Assembly (NCBI GenBank): GCA_022592435.1
Contig: JABYQS010000149.1
Coordinates: 29,558-93,557, forward strand
DNA: 64,000 nucleotides
From: Cerioporus squamosus
Lineage: Eukaryota > Basidiomycota > Agaricomycetes > Polyporales > Polyporaceae
Direction of reading: 5' to 3'
Position 1 is the first letter of the stretch. Each line of letters begins with the position of its first letter. A model generated the notes under the pieces. It saw only the letters and a program-made list of their open reading frames with translations, searched no databases and had not been told where the DNA came from. Positions 21,712 through 34,605 of this stretch are shown here, piece after piece. A program made the position numbers and the translations under genes.

Positions 21712-22032
21712 CTAGCCGAAGGAAGGGCGCGTAGCGGTAGGAGCGGCCCATCCCTGCTCCTTCGCCTTCTTCGCGAAAGACGTAGAGGTGGCACCGAGCG
21801 TCGTCCCGTTCTTCTTCGCGGCGTCGCTCTTGGTGTCTTTGACGTCCTTGAGCGTAGACGTCTCAGACGTGTTAGACACAGCTGTACGGATGGCAAGGCC
21901 GTCAGTCTTCATGCGGGGTCAAGCACTAGGTGTTGACTGCTGACCGTCATCCATGGGAGCCTGGGACGCCGGAGCAGGAGTGCTCGAGGCAGCGGGCGTG
22001 ACGGGGTTAGTCCCTTCGGTCGTGTTGCTCAT
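21712..22032 (-). CDS. Small conserved protein, paralogue A
   Basis: Two exons (21945-22032, 21712-21881; intron 21882-21944) give 85 residues. A Thr/Pro/Ala-rich N-terminus MSNTTEGTNP leads to a Lys-rich middle. The C-terminal block KKNGTTLGATSTSFAKKAKE continues into EQGWAAPTATRPSFG. The intron interrupts the codon after the MDD, exactly as in paralogue B at 23022-23358. There is no signal peptide or membrane helix, so it is probably cytosolic. Function is unknown. The near-identical tails of A and B show that the C-terminal block is the constrained part. Confidence 0.82.
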
Positions 22033-23021
22033 ATCTGCGACCCGAGGTTGCTGAAGAGGCTGTGGGATGCGTTCGACTGCTGTGAGTCGCTTGCCTTTTC
22101 TTCTTGCGCCTGTAGTTGCTCTTATATACTTATCAGCGCTACGGTCAGCTAGCGTTCACAGGCGGCGACTACAGACGCGAAGACTGGGCCGCCCTCGCGC
22201 CTCCGCTGTCCCGATGTGCCGCCTTGGACAAGGGTTGAGGGCACGTTGCATCATGCGGCCGATAGGCGGCACGGTGCTCACGAGATGGAGCAAGGTTCTA
22301 GTACCGGAGGCGCGATGGGCAGAGGGCAGTCACAGGCGCTCGACTTGTTTGACCTTGTAGGATTCCGTTTGCTCTGCCTTGCGTTCAACATGCCTCACCC
22401 GCTTGCTCGGCTCTTGACAGCCGTTGCCACGAGAACGCCGTGTTGCTGCTCGTATGAGCAACAAACCACTGTCGCGACCATCGACTTTGCTCGCGCCGAC
22501 GCGTCCCCGATTGGGTTCAAGTTGGCGACCTCCGCTGGCAGGTTGAGGGCGCGAGTCGGGCAGAGGGTTTGCTACTGCTGACAGGTACGTTCCACCTCCA
22601 CGGATGTCCCCTAGATATGTCGTTCTGATCCAAGGCACTGTATCAGGTGGCGGCCGAACTTCCAACAGCGGTGAATCTCCGGTTATCGCGTTGGCTAGTG
22701 CTGACCAGATGGACGGGCATCTTGCACAAGTTCGTCAGTCGCATGTTCTTCCTCTTCACGGTCACGCGCAAGTTTCTCATCCACCTTTCTGTCTCGCTAA
22801 ACCTCCGCAACTAGAACATTATCGAGACTAATACGAAATCAACGAGGTCCATTCGCACTCATCCAAAATGATCCACCATTATCGCATGCTTGACAGGCGC
22901 ACGACGACATCTGCGCCCGCGATTCCGGCAGGGACCATTGCGGAGTCTATCGACGGCGCCGGAGCACCTCTGGACGCCACTATGTCAATGCACCGAGCCC
23001 TTCACCCGATTCGGCTCACAC
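22033..23021. other. Spacer between the two small paralogues
   Basis: Contains a minus-strand TATA element at 22122-22129, about 90 bp before the start of paralogue A. Otherwise no gene recognised. Confidence 0.5.
22122..22129 (-). promoter_or_regulatory. TATA box of small paralogue A
   Basis: Minus-strand GTATATAAG lies about 90-97 nt before the ATG at 22032, a normal distance for genes in this window. Confidence 0.5.
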
Positions 23022-23358
23022 TCACCAGCCGAAGGAAGGACGGGTCGCGGTAGGGGCAGCCCAGCCCTGCTCCTTAGCCTTCTTAGCGAAGGCGGAGGAG
23101 GACGCGCCCAATGTGTTCCCCTTCTTGGTGTCCTTGGTGTCGGCCTTCTTGTCTTCGGCGTCGTAGAGCGTCGACGTCTGCGACGCGATGGACTTGGCTG
23201 TCCGGCGATGCGGTGAGTTTAGTTCTTGTGTATAGGAGACGAGTACACTGACTATCGTCCGCGCCCTTGGCCGCCGAAGTGGGAGTGGTGGACTCGGACT
23301 TCGCAGGCGTGGTGGCGTTGGCGGCCGGAGCCGTCGCGTTGTTAGCGTTGTTGCTCAT
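23022..23358 (-). CDS. Small conserved protein, paralogue B
   Basis: Two exons (23253-23358, 23022-23197; intron 23198-23252) give 93 residues. The N-terminus is Asn/Ala/Thr-rich (MSNNANNATAPAANATTP), followed by KSIASQTSTLYDAEDKK. The C-terminal block GNTLGASSSAFAKKAKEQGW continues WAAPTATRPSFGW and is almost identical to paralogue A. Both genes share strand, intron position and phase, so they are a local tandem duplication. No known domain recognised. The acidic/Lys-rich middle and lack of hydrophobic segments suggest a soluble, perhaps disordered protein. Confidence 0.85.
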
Positions 23359-26072
23359 GACGAGAAGACAGTGAGGGTGTGAGGATGCAAAGGCGGTTTC
23401 GAGTGTTTGTAGATGATGTGAGTGAGAGTGGCCTGCTCTCCATCCTTCTGCATTTTGACCTTCTTATACCGTCTCCAGTACAGTACTAGTATGGCTGCAG
23501 GTCCGGCGATGGACTGTGGTCCGCTGCGTGCCAAGTCTCGGTTGCGAGCGCACCAGCCTTGTGCGCTCATGAGTCCAACAGACGCTATATCTCTCTCCAC
23601 CCGCAACATCCAGCCTGGACGCCATACTTTGCGCAAGCAAACGATTCTCCTCCAACTACGTCGGAACCGCCGGATATAAGCGCCGGTTGCGCAGCGGGTC
23701 GGGACTGCGGCGCATTGAGGACCGTTGTGGTCGCAATGTGGTGCACCCACTTGTGACAACTGCGGTTCCCTGCGCACTGCTTCTGCGCAGGCTTCTGTCT
23801 CGTGCACTCCCGGAAGCATGGAGACTCGGTCCCTACTGTACAAGGTGCCACTCGCGCTATCGTTGATTGATGTCGATGGTAAGTCCGATCTCGGAATCCG
23901 GACTCGGAGAGACTCATGAGCGGAAGCTGATAGGGTGTAGGTATGACTCCAGCCCTTCATCGGAGCCGCTGTGTGTCAACTTCGACTTCGGGCTCTCCGT
24001 CGTACATTGTGGGTCCTCAGGAAGACGGTCAGATCGCATGATTGCGGTGATGCTCGATATTCAATCAGTGAGTCACTTCTACTGCGGCCGGGACGGGCGT
24101 TCCTCCTTGTGACCTTGGCGGACTGTTACTCTTCGTTCGTCTCGGTTAACCTTACCACAGAGTATCGACCGGAACCGCTGGAGTCAACGTACTACAAGGA
24201 TGGTAGTGGTCTGGTGCAGTCACGCCAGGGGCCTTCCCACTCTCTGGCTGGCACAGCTCGCGCTTTCCGCAATATCTGGCAGTCGTCCGCGGAGCGTACG
24301 AAGGGAGTGGTTAAGGCGCATGATAGAGATCCACGACGCTCACCCGCAGAGTGCCCCCGTGCTTGTCCGACGTTGGAGGTGCGTGAGCCACCCTGACTGC
24401 CTAAAAATGGGACCTTCATTGCTTCCGGGAAATCTCGTAATGATCCTTGTATTAATCATCTTCTTCCGCATGGCCAGCAGGCGTTCGATCCCTCCCCTCA
24501 TATCTCGAACACCGGTCAGTATTGCAGAAGTCGTGAAGGGGAGCCAGATGAGCCGCATTCATCCGGATACTCAGGCTACACTGAGACAAAGGTCCGTCTC
24601 CACATTGACTCGTTCTCGAGAGGCACTTTGACGGGTTGTACCGCCCAGAACGCAGTTGACGCGTGGACGGATGGCGTCGTGGACACGAACCACCTAGGCG
24701 ACGCCGTACGATTGATCCTGTCATCCGAAGGCTCCTCGAACAGATGTCTCGGTGGCGCGCAGCAACGCGCTACTCTTACACTTCAACATCGCAGTTGGAG
24801 TAGGGCAGGTCGGATCCCGGAGGTTCATGTGGCAATTGCGAACGGGGCTGAGAACTTTATGAGTGCGCTTTACGTCCTGAACATAGCATGCTGTCACTCA
24901 TCCCTGGGCGTTTGTCAGGTCTGCCTGTACTCTACAGTTTGTCGACAGGAGGCAGCTTGTCATGGTCGCTTGGGATCGTACACGACCAGTGCGCGGGGAC
25001 GAGAGATCTGGATCAACACGAGACGCCATGGTAATGATAGACTACATGCTACATGTCTATGCCAGATAACTGGATGACCGCATCAGGCGCATCTTCTGCC
25101 GCCACAAGACCCTAACAAACGCAAATGAGCGGCGTGTGAGCGCTGTTGTAGCCCGCGGTAGCAAAACGGTTCCATCCCGACAAAGGCTCGTGAGATGCGC
25201 GTCGGTGCCGGGTGTTTAATAGTTCACCTGGGAGTCTCGCCCGGTAGTCGTAGGGGTGTGTAATCTTCGGGCGTGGAAGCTGACTAGCAACACCATCACG
25301 AACACGTCCCAATTCTGGGGCGTTTGGGCACCGAACTGAACGCATGGACGGCCTATGTCTGCTCACCGAGAGGAAGTCATGATACCACTGTGGCTGCATG
25401 CGCGGTGCCTGCTGAGCGGGCAGATGAGAGAGCTTCGCTGGTAATACAAGGCCTCTCCGCGCCCGAGATGAACTGGTATATCTGGATACAGCGATCGTCA
25501 TTAAACTCTCCATAAGACGCGCCCCGCACGGCGAGGCTGCGACCTCATCTCACTTCGGTGCTGCTGACCATGTGTTATCTGGACCTCGCGGCGACACGGA
25601 GTTTCAATATGCACCCACAGAAGTCGACTTCAGTTCAATATGGATGTCGACGGTCGCTCGAGCAGTGCGGACCGGTGCGTCTTCTTCCGATGAGTCGGGG
25701 GAAGGCCTTCAGCCTGCAGCGTGTGGGAGTTGAGCACGGTCGCCACACCTTGCGATACCCCGCATCGATCTCGTCACTCTGGCTGAGGCAACCTCCCTTC
25801 CTGTCTGTTGAAAGCTCTCCATTGATACAACAAGCGCAACGACCGTACAACATACTCAAGAATGTACTTTGCAGGAAATGACGCAGAACGTGAGGAATTT
25901 GGGGCGGACTGGAAAGGACATGATGGGATGTGATGAGGAGGTGGAAACACTATGGACGCGACAAGCGCGTAGAAAGGCGAAGGTGAATGTGCCGATGTGA
26001 TCGATAACCGAAGAGCAACGTTCAGATATACAATGCGCTCTGAGCGCATGCATGGCATGGACGTTGTTGCCA
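23359..26072. other. Gene-poor stretch
   Basis: About 2.7 kb with only short overlapping ORFs on both strands, none with recognisable motifs, codon continuity or convincing splice connections. I see no repeat or RNA gene. Confidence 0.5.
23463..23470 (-). promoter_or_regulatory. TATA box of small paralogue B
   Basis: Minus-strand GGTATAAG lies about 105 nt before the ATG at 23358, in the same relative place as the TATA element of paralogue A. Confidence 0.45.
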
Positions 26073-26860
26073 TCAATGACCACCGCGGTCGGAAAGTCGG
26101 TGAGTAACAATCCAGTTCCTGGGGAACCGAGACAGCTGGGAACGGGGAACTCTGGAGGGAGTAGGGGTCTTGGAAGGTTCCTCCATGAAACCCGCATCTG
26201 AAGTCATGGCAGGTGCGTTCTCAACCACTGGTGCGATATGAGGGGGAGAGGCAGTTCTCTCGGACGAAACCTCAGCAGCAAGTTGGATGCTGTCGTTGCT
26301 GCGCGGTCTCCCACCTGCAAGCTTCAAGATCACAGGCCAGTTGGGCGGGACGAGCGTGGGGGAGTTCGGGGTTGGGAGATGCTTGGCGGACGTGACTGGG
26401 ACACTCCGTTCATACGAGGGGCAGCGGGAATGAGGACGGTAGTACGTCGGAGGTGGAGTTTGGATGCTCTCCTGCGAATACATAGAGCCGTCGTCGTTCT
26501 TCGCCCCTTTCTTCGCGGAGCTGGTGCGTTTGAATGGATAAGAGATGGTGCTGGTAGGGGAGCTAGCGCCGCTGCGCCGGCGGCTGTGTGCGAGAGCGGG
26601 CGAGGAAGGCGCTCCGAACCGACGCGTTCTGAACAAGCAAAGGGTAGTCTTCCCATTGCGATAGACGCACCACATGCCAAGTAGAGCGCATGTGAAGATC
26701 GCTAGACACCCGCAGAAGGAGGAAGAGGAGATGGGGCTCATGAGCCGATGACGCGAGAACTCGGTAGAGGAAGCGTACCGAGGCCAACGATGATGCGAGC
26801 GGTGGATGATAGATCACCGCTAGGGCCAGAGGACGTGTCCGAAGTCGTGAGGGGAGCCAT
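26073..26860 (-). CDS. Single-pass membrane protein, family member 1
   Basis: Two exons (26779-26860, 26073-26701; intron 26702-26778, phase 1) give 236 residues. The Ser/Thr-rich N-terminus (MAPLTTSDTSSGPSGDLSS) has no hydrophobic signal. It leads straight into one membrane helix ARIIVGLAIFTCALLGMWCV. Then come YRNGK and basic residues, so the topology is probably N-out/C-in. The about 190-residue tail is Ser/Pro/Arg-rich with PPPTYYRPHSR. The intron splits the codon just inside the helix, as in the genes at 32.4, 35.2 and 43.9 kb. This member lacks the shared Cys-x-x-Cys motif and is the most diverged. No known domain; a receptor-like or scaffold role is only a guess. Confidence 0.65.
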
Positions 26861-29800
26861 TGCTGGTCGCGAAACCCATGGAGCGACGGATGTCAGTCCA
26901 CGTTATGCAACGGGGTGAAACATACTAGACTGACCGCTGGCGGTGGGATAGCGCGGGACGGTGCGACGAAAAGGGAAGTATGTCAGTAAATGCGGTGGGG
27001 TCGAGCCTTGAGAGGGGGTGCCGCCGATGGAGGAGGACTTGAGGGCATAGTGGTGACTCGGACTCGCAGTTATATGTATGCCACCCGCACGCTGCTTGAT
27101 TGACCGCTCAAGCAACTTCTGGCGCTGGGGCTAGGGCAAATACCATGTTTTGCGCTATTTGGACCGCGGACCGGAAGGAGTGCGTGGGAGTTGTCAAACC
27201 ACCTTCATATATCGGTGATGGCGGCCAAGCCTAAGAGCAGTGTCATCAGTGCCGCACCCATGCACCCAACACGTTCCTAGTAACCGCAGTGTAAGCTCCT
27301 AGTAGCGCTCCGAACCCTAAGCTAGCAGCTACAGATGTGGAGGCTTTGCCCAGACGTACAGCAGCGGGAGGCATCTGGCAGCTCGGCATCTCGGCTGCCT
27401 TAAGGAAAATGAGCGACTAGATAGAGTCTCATACCCAAGTACGACTCACCTATGCTGACGCTACACGCTCGTGCAGCCCATCGTGCCACAGACACGCCAC
27501 CGGGAGAGTGATGCCTCGTTTGGATCCCTCTTGAAAGACCAGATCGCCAGAGGATCGGAGAACGGAGATATCGGCCTGGGATGAAACTGCTTTGAAGGAC
27601 ATGCGTGCGCAACGAGGAGACTCGAACAGCGAAATTGCCTGATGCGCAGGTCTGTTAGGAGATTCGGAAGCAGGCACTGACCCCCCAGATCCGTATTTGG
27701 TCTAGGACGACCACTCTATAAGTTTGCAGGCCATCAAGAAGGCATGTGGACGTACTAGGCGATTTTGGCCCTGAACAGAACGAAGGTTTCGCGACGTGCG
27801 ACATCAGACCCAAGGCCAGCGGTCTAGTTGATTTCCCTACGCTTCCGTGTTCCACGAGAGACGAAGGCTGTACATATCGTCCGCATCGTAGGCAGATGGT
27901 TCGCGAGGTGTCTTGATGACGGTGTGAAGTATTTGAACGTCGGCTCGGAGTGGTTTTCGACATGCAGGACGACCCGAGAGCGTACGGGGGCGCGTCGAAA
28001 TTTGACCAACTTTGATCGCCGACAATCGCCCTGCGAGGTTCCGATTATCACGTATGTCTCGAGCAGTCAAGTGGGACCTCCAAGTTGCGGGGCGGAGTGA
28101 GGCTGTGTGTAATAACGACCACTCGGCAGTACCGAGACAGCGTTCCCTGGTGTACTCTCGGCTCAGCTATCGGCAAGCGAGGACCACTTGTTCTTCTCCC
28201 CGTGGGGCGGAGCACATGCGAACTGGGGAGCGCACTGCATAGGAACATCTCGGGACGTGGCGCTCCGTAGTCCTCGCTCGTATCGGAATCCCTCAGCGTT
28301 GGCGAGTTGCTGATCGACAGCTGACCGGGCAGCAAAAGTAGCGATTCTGGATCGTTCAGCGCACCGCGATGGACAAGCAGAGAGCGATTCAGTGCAACTC
28401 ACCTCATCCAAGACTTAGGACGACGCGAGCTCCAAGATAACACTCTGCCCGACCACTAGGTCCCTGACTCGGCAATGCGTCAGTGTCCCACTTATGTTCA
28501 TGGGCGGCCCATGGAGGGGAGTTGGTTGCAACATTAAGGCACCATGGCGAGATCTAGACGAACATACGGCAATGCTCAGTACAGAACACTCCCTTGAGTG
28601 AGCGCTCACGCACCTGGTATGTTCGATATACCTATCCAGTGACAAGGGGTCGATCGGCAGAGCAGTAATCCTCAAAAGCTCGCTGATCCACTGACAGCTG
28701 AGCGCTGACTGACGCGCCGGCGGGTCTTGGACGTAATAACGTACAAGGCATAACCCTCGCACATATCGTACGGTGCCGTAGATGTAGTTGGGATTCGAGG
28801 ACATTTGGATGGGCAGGGATGTAAGATTTGCGCCCTCCGAGTTCTCGGCACCCTTGCGGCAAGTGTCAGGCTTGCAGCCAATCCAACGGGTATGATCTGA
28901 CATCGCAGATCAGTACAGTAACAGTAATCAGTGACCTCTTGCTCACCCTGTTTCAGGTAATGGTGGACACAGGGCTTAGGCTTGGGCGCACCTTGTCAGC
29001 GCACAGTAACCTAACCTATCCCAGGTTGCTACCTGAATAGATCTACCGGATCGCGAGGTTGCGTCCTCTTCGCATTTCAAAGCAGGTGTATCTGCGTTCA
29101 CGTCGTATGATTACCAGGAGACGGACTGGGACAGGCATCTGAAAGTGTAGACGGAGTTCGTGGTTAGATGTTGAGATATGCCAGGCGCCGTCGTCAACGT
29201 GGCGCGAGCGTGACTTGGGCGTCACCCCAAGCGCTTACGACCACTTCGCCACATACGGCCATCCTGAGCACCGCGCGAGGTACGCATATGCATTGCATAT
29301 ATCCGCAATTCATACTCCTTCCCAAACTGCCTCATGGGATTCACTGTGAGGATAGCGGGCTTTTCAGCTGACATGCAAGAGAATAGACTGGTGCGGTCGC
29401 GAACTCCGAATCTCCCAAGGATCTAGGGTATGTCAAAGACTACACCACCCAGACAGTGTCGTGGCCCGGACATTCCACGACCCCATGTCGAGACTGCGCC
29501 CATATAGTCTAGAGAAGCTGCGAGTGGAGATAACGCACCGAAAACTCCGCGGCTCCGACCCCAGATTGTCGGAACTTGGGCTGCGCTCCGTCCTCTGGAA
29601 CCCTAGAAGCTGCAGCGGCATCCCACTTATCTCCGCTCACAGCAGAGCCGCTCAAGAGCACAGAGATCTAAGTATGACCCCAATCAGAGTCAGCCCTGCA
29701 GAAGACCTGTCTCACTCTGATAAGTCGAACAGCTCGGCGATGCGCTCGCCGCCCTTCAAGTGCCTGGGAGGACCTCACGCGTGGCGCCATAGTAGATGGC

Positions 29801-31803
29801 GATCGTGCGGTCAAAGGGGACGATCAAAAGCGCGAGGGTCCTTGTCAGTCAGCGTCCACCATGACCTGCGCACATCCGACGTGCGCCGCCGGGACCTTCT
29901 GCCGTCATGTTGATCTGTGCTGGCGTCACGCTCGCAGACGACCCCCGCAATCTCAAGGCAACAGCGCAAAGCAGCCGCCTGCTCGCGGTAACCGATCGTG
30001 ACCACAAGCGTCTGCGAGAGCGGAGCTCGGGGTTGCACTTCCCGTCAGACGCCTCCCTTGTCAAGGATGAAGTGACATAGGCTCGCGAGCTTGTCGGTCA
30101 GTCGTTTACATCGGGTTACTGATCTCATGCTAAGTAATACTTTGTGCGGTCAGCTTGCACCTTCCCCGATGCCCTGCCGACCTGATCAATCGGAGGTACA
30201 GGTGTAGTCCAGTGTACTCGTACTCATGCTACTTGACCGTAGAAGGCTGTAGATGCGAGGATAGATCTTGCTAATGACAACCTTGTAGCCAATCGACACT
30301 CAGGCGATGCGCCCGGTCATGCGCCCGAAGTCTCTCTCCGATCATGGGAAGGAAGCGCGTCTGGTGGCGCCACTTCGGACCTCCTTCCTTGCTTCCAGAG
30401 CCGTACTCGTCAGGTGGGATACTGGTGTGTTGTCACCGACGGTGTTCGTGGCACTGAATTCTCTCCGACACCGCGATCACGAGGCACTAACTGATCGCGC
30501 TCCAGTTTCTGTGTACGTGAAGAACCGACCGCCGATACTCTGGAAGCTGTGCAACGAGGTATTCTTGCCACGGTGCCAAGAGCCCTCGAATATCCCGGTA
30601 TGTACCCAAGGAGCCTCCAGCAGACCGCTCCCAGGGGCGCAGCGTTACGGCGCTGCACAATCGTCGAGAGCTGCTTTTGTCAAGACCTCCGGCGCACCCG
30701 TATGGACGGCATAGCTAGCGGTCGCAGTCATGTCGCATGGTGCCGTTGTGGCGCTTCTCGACGCTGGTAATGGTGACTTCTCACAGGGCCCGTACCTCAT
30801 GTCTCCGTGTCGCTCACCACGCGCCCGCCCATTACCAAAAAAGTCCCTCGACCCTGAACGAAGAACGCACTAGAAGCACAGTCCACCTAATCGCCGACCA
30901 CGAGGAACCTCCGTGCCCCCATTTGGACAGCCCGGTCGCGGCGCGAGCTCATCTCAAGCCTCATGGATGTCTCCCGCCGTTACCAGAGAAAGGTCGGCGA
31001 CCCTGACGGTCCGCATTCATATGCGTACCACGAGGACTACAGCCCGAGCTCGGCAGCCACGCGTAACTCCTCCGCCTCGGACATGCATACGACGTATGTC
31101 TTTATCTCTGCTCTAGACCTGTTCAGCTGACCCAAAGCTCACCGCCCTCCCTTCTCCCATCGTAGAGAGCACACCGACCCTTGCGGACAGCGCGCTCAGA
31201 GCTTACTCGGAGTTCTCGCTTCCCCGACTAGCGACCGGAGCAGAACCCTAAGTAAGCACTAGATCAGTTCCGGACGTGAAGCGTCGTTCTTACTTCTCAC
31301 ATGTTACTCATCTTTACACGGCGACATACTGCGGCTAGGACAGGAAGCGCAGAACGCTATCATAGGATTCGGACAAGAACTGACAAGAAGCATAATGCTG
31401 ACAGAAAGGCGGTGGCTGGCCGGGCGGTCGTCCGATGGCGGTGGCAATTGGCCAGATCTCGGCGTGGGACCACCCCACTATGGTGGTCGTCATTACCATA
31501 TCTAGTAATCATACTGAACGCGACTCGATTAGGCTAACAATCGCCCCGCGTCGATAGCCAAGGCTTGTAGAGCGATGCCTCCTATGTTGTTTGGGCGCAT
31601 GTCACCGGTATCATGCTATGCTCTATGTCGATACATGTATCCCTTGTTCTGACATCCGGTCTGAGCCAGAATGATCCAGAAAAACTGTATCCTCGAAAGT
31701 CAAGAGTCGTGCAAAGAAGGTGGAAGAGCAACAAGTGAGATATAATAACGGCATACCGGAGTCTGGTACAATCCAGGAAGTGGTCTGTAACAGACGCAAC
31801 AAG
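26861..31803. other. Long gene-poor stretch
   Basis: Nearly 5 kb without a defensible gene. On the plus strand around 30.5-31.25 kb there are coding-like fragments in different frames, for example one reading LISSLMDVSRRYQRKVGDPD before a GTATGT donor at about 31095, and REEPTADTLEAVQRGILATV near 30.5 kb. They may be a decayed gene. I could not assemble a model. A minus-strand ORF at 28415-28903 shows no motif. Confidence 0.4.
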
Positions 31804-32449
31804 CTAAACCGAGGTACATGACAGCACAGCGAGAACGAGACATTGATAAGGCGCGGACATAGCGAGTAACAGAGTAGCTAATCGACGAGACAGAGAGAAA
31901 AGCACACCGAACTCAGGGTATAAAAGACTTGCAACGTATAGCAAAGAGCTAAAACACAGGATTGGACAATGATGAAGATACAGGGATACCGACTGGCACA
32001 ACAAATGTCCTCGGAATGGAAGCAGTAACCCATCATACGTCGAGTATGTCACAGCGCGTGGACATAACCCGATGGGAGGCTTTGTAGGGGGCGGGAAGGT
32101 GGGCGATGTGGTGTCAACGCTCCCCGTCTGACGTGCAAGACGCCTATCGCTGAGGCAGCGAGGGCACTTGGATCTGTCGACGGAGGCGATAGGCGATCCG
32201 CGATGGGCAGCGTAGTTGTGGATGTGCTTGAGATCGCACGCGGGCGTCCGCGCACAGCACTTCTTACGCGCGGCGAGGCAAAATCCAACAACCATGAGGA
32301 TGAATAGCGCTGAAGACGCGACATGGGTGTTGTTTTCAGTGGAAAGGGGGTGAATATAACGTACCGGAGCAGCCAGTGATCACAATGATGAGCTCCAGCG
32401 AGAGCGGGCCGCCCTCCTGAGGTTCTTTATCGACGTTGAAAGGAGCCAT
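31804..32449 (-). CDS. Single-pass membrane protein, family member 2
   Basis: Two exons (32365-32449, 31804-32309; intron 32310-32364, phase 1) give 196 residues. After a short hydrophilic start (MAPFNVDKEPQEGGP), two hydrophobic parts SLELIIVITGCS and ALFILMVVGFCLAAR make one membrane helix, cut by the intron. A Cys-rich juxtamembrane KKCCART follows, then HRGSPIASVDRSKCPRC, shared with the members at 35.2 and 43.9 kb. The last about 70 residues (from PRAVTYSTYDG) look unlike the rest, so the true 3' end may involve another splice. Function unknown. The juxtamembrane cysteines could be palmitoylated, and CxxC could bind metal (inference). Confidence 0.6.
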
Positions 32450-34605
32450 GAATGTTTTGGAAGATGCGGAAGAGTGTTGAATACGAGGGGAAAGTTGCGA
32501 GGGTACGGGCGATGATGGTGACGAGGACGAGGGTGTTGTCGACACCGCGGATAGGATGTTTTAGAGGGGTAGTGTCGAGAGCCCGGGGATATAAGTATCA
32601 GGACAGAGACACGGGCTTTGGGCTGAGTCTTTGGCAAGAGTCGGAGTTCAGTCTTCTTATCGTGGCCTAAGGCGACAGTGTAGACCAGAGATGAAGTGAT
32701 AATAGGAAATTGAAGTGGGAGCAAGACGGGCTGTGCGCAGGCTGAGGCGCGAGCGTCCGTCAGTCGGGGCGCCCGTTGCCCTGCGTTGCACCCCGCGCAG
32801 GGCTCATTGACTGTGTACGTCAATGATTTGGCCAGACAGGAGCCGGTCTTACTGGTTCTACGGCACGCGGCGTGGGGTCAGTCACTGCGGTGTTCGCTGA
32901 CATCTATCGCCACTCTCACGCCGCTGGGAATACGCTGTTTTGCTGTTGCTCACTGGCCAATAAGGGGCCGATTGTGCGGATCGATGGTCATATTGGGCGC
33001 AATCCGGGTAAATTGGGCGCAATCTGCGTGAATCAGTCGCAACCCTTGTGAATTGGTCGCAATCCGGGTCCAGCCTCACCTTATGCACCCTTTCGCCGGT
33101 CCATTTAGACCACAGACCGCCCATCGAGCTTCCTCGCACTCGTGCCGGTCAGCCGGAGGAGGCTTCGCGCTCGGCAGCGCCTGAATGGTAAAAATGGAGG
33201 GAGGAACGTGCCTTGCCTTTCGGAGTCCGGTTTTCATCTGACAGGTATCAGAACAGCATGACTTCCGGAGAGTTCTGACTTACTCGCACAGTCTTGCCGG
33301 GAAATTTTGCGGGTCAGCGCGAGAGCTCGAAGTACCTAGCGACATACAAGTGACCCACCAAGTCTTGCTGTCTTCCCGATACATAGATCAGCCGTCTCCA
33401 GTGCGCTTGAAGAAGAGAGAGTCAAGCTCGAGATATGTGGCAGCAAGCAGTGGGTAGTGAGTAAGCTTGAGTAAGTACGATAGCAGTGCAATTCGATCAA
33501 TGCACGCGACCCCGATCACCATATATGGAATCCATACTGAACGCCTGTGGCGGGCTTCGCCGCTTGAAACGGCAATCGATGATGTCACCTATTGCTTATT
33601 TAGTGTAAACCCTGTATCTGATTGGAGAAGATCACACGCTGTACCAGCGGTTCTCATAGCATCACCGTGGTCGGACGGGCCTAGAAGGGAGCTCTCCTCA
33701 ATCAGCATATCAGGGTCGGGATGAGTACTGCCATACCATCCTTGTAGTCCCGCAGCACAGGAGGCATCGCCTAAAAACCGAGGAACATGGTGAGCCTCTG
33801 ACACGGAGTAAAATTTTTAGCTCGTTGAAACTTGACCAATCGTGTCCGTAAGATCCCGTCGGCTGCAGTACCGTAACGCATTGGGTCTGGTCTGAAAACT
33901 TCACGAAGGTACGTCACAGCCGCAAGCAAGCTCAGTTGTCCGGCGGCCTGTCAGAACATTCAATTTGCAGGATACATTGATGCCGGTGCAGCGACGGTCC
34001 GTCCCGTCAAGTGGGTCCCGCTGGCACCTGTCCGCAGCCTTTTTCGGCGCGGAGAAGGCAAAACCGACGCCCGGATGGACATCGAACGCACCTTCCTCCT
34101 AGCATGCGCAACCGTGCGTCACTCGAGGGCCGTGCGCGAGGTGTACCGCCCACCGGTGGAATCTTCCAACAGAAGAGATGAGAAGGACCGACGGAGGCTA
34201 GACCCGCTGCAGTCCGGTCAGTGAACCGGACAAGCAGACCCCCGTTCTTCGGCCGCTTCGTTGATCGTCCTGTGGCAAGTGCTCGCTACTGGTGCCATCG
34301 TGCGGGTTGCAACTGAAGTTTTACATTTGAGTGGCGATGCGTTAGGCGCGATCGATATCGAGGCGACATATACGAGCGGGTTGCAGAGCAGGAAATCGAG
34401 CGAAGTCATGTACAGTAGCAAAGCAGCATCTGAAGATCTGAAGACGTAGCGAGCAAGCACTAGTAGCACTTTGACTAATGTACATCATAGCAGACGAAAG
34501 CTGGAGACGATTCGGTTATGTAGTGAGAGTATCACATTCACCAAGAAGCGATTGACAGACGATGAGGGGGGCGGAGGGGCGCGGAGGAGGGTGCGAAAAC
34601 GCATA
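32450..34605. other. Gene-poor stretch with a short tandem repeat
   Basis: No gene recognised. It contains the 20-bp tandem repeat at 32991-33070. Confidence 0.5.
32991..33070 (+). repeat. 20-bp tandem repeat, 4 units
   Basis: Four adjacent 20-bp units share the core TTGG[G]CGCAATC(C/T)G(G/C)GT. Units 1 and 4 are closest and unit 3 is most diverged. Not coding in any obvious gene. Confidence 0.8.
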
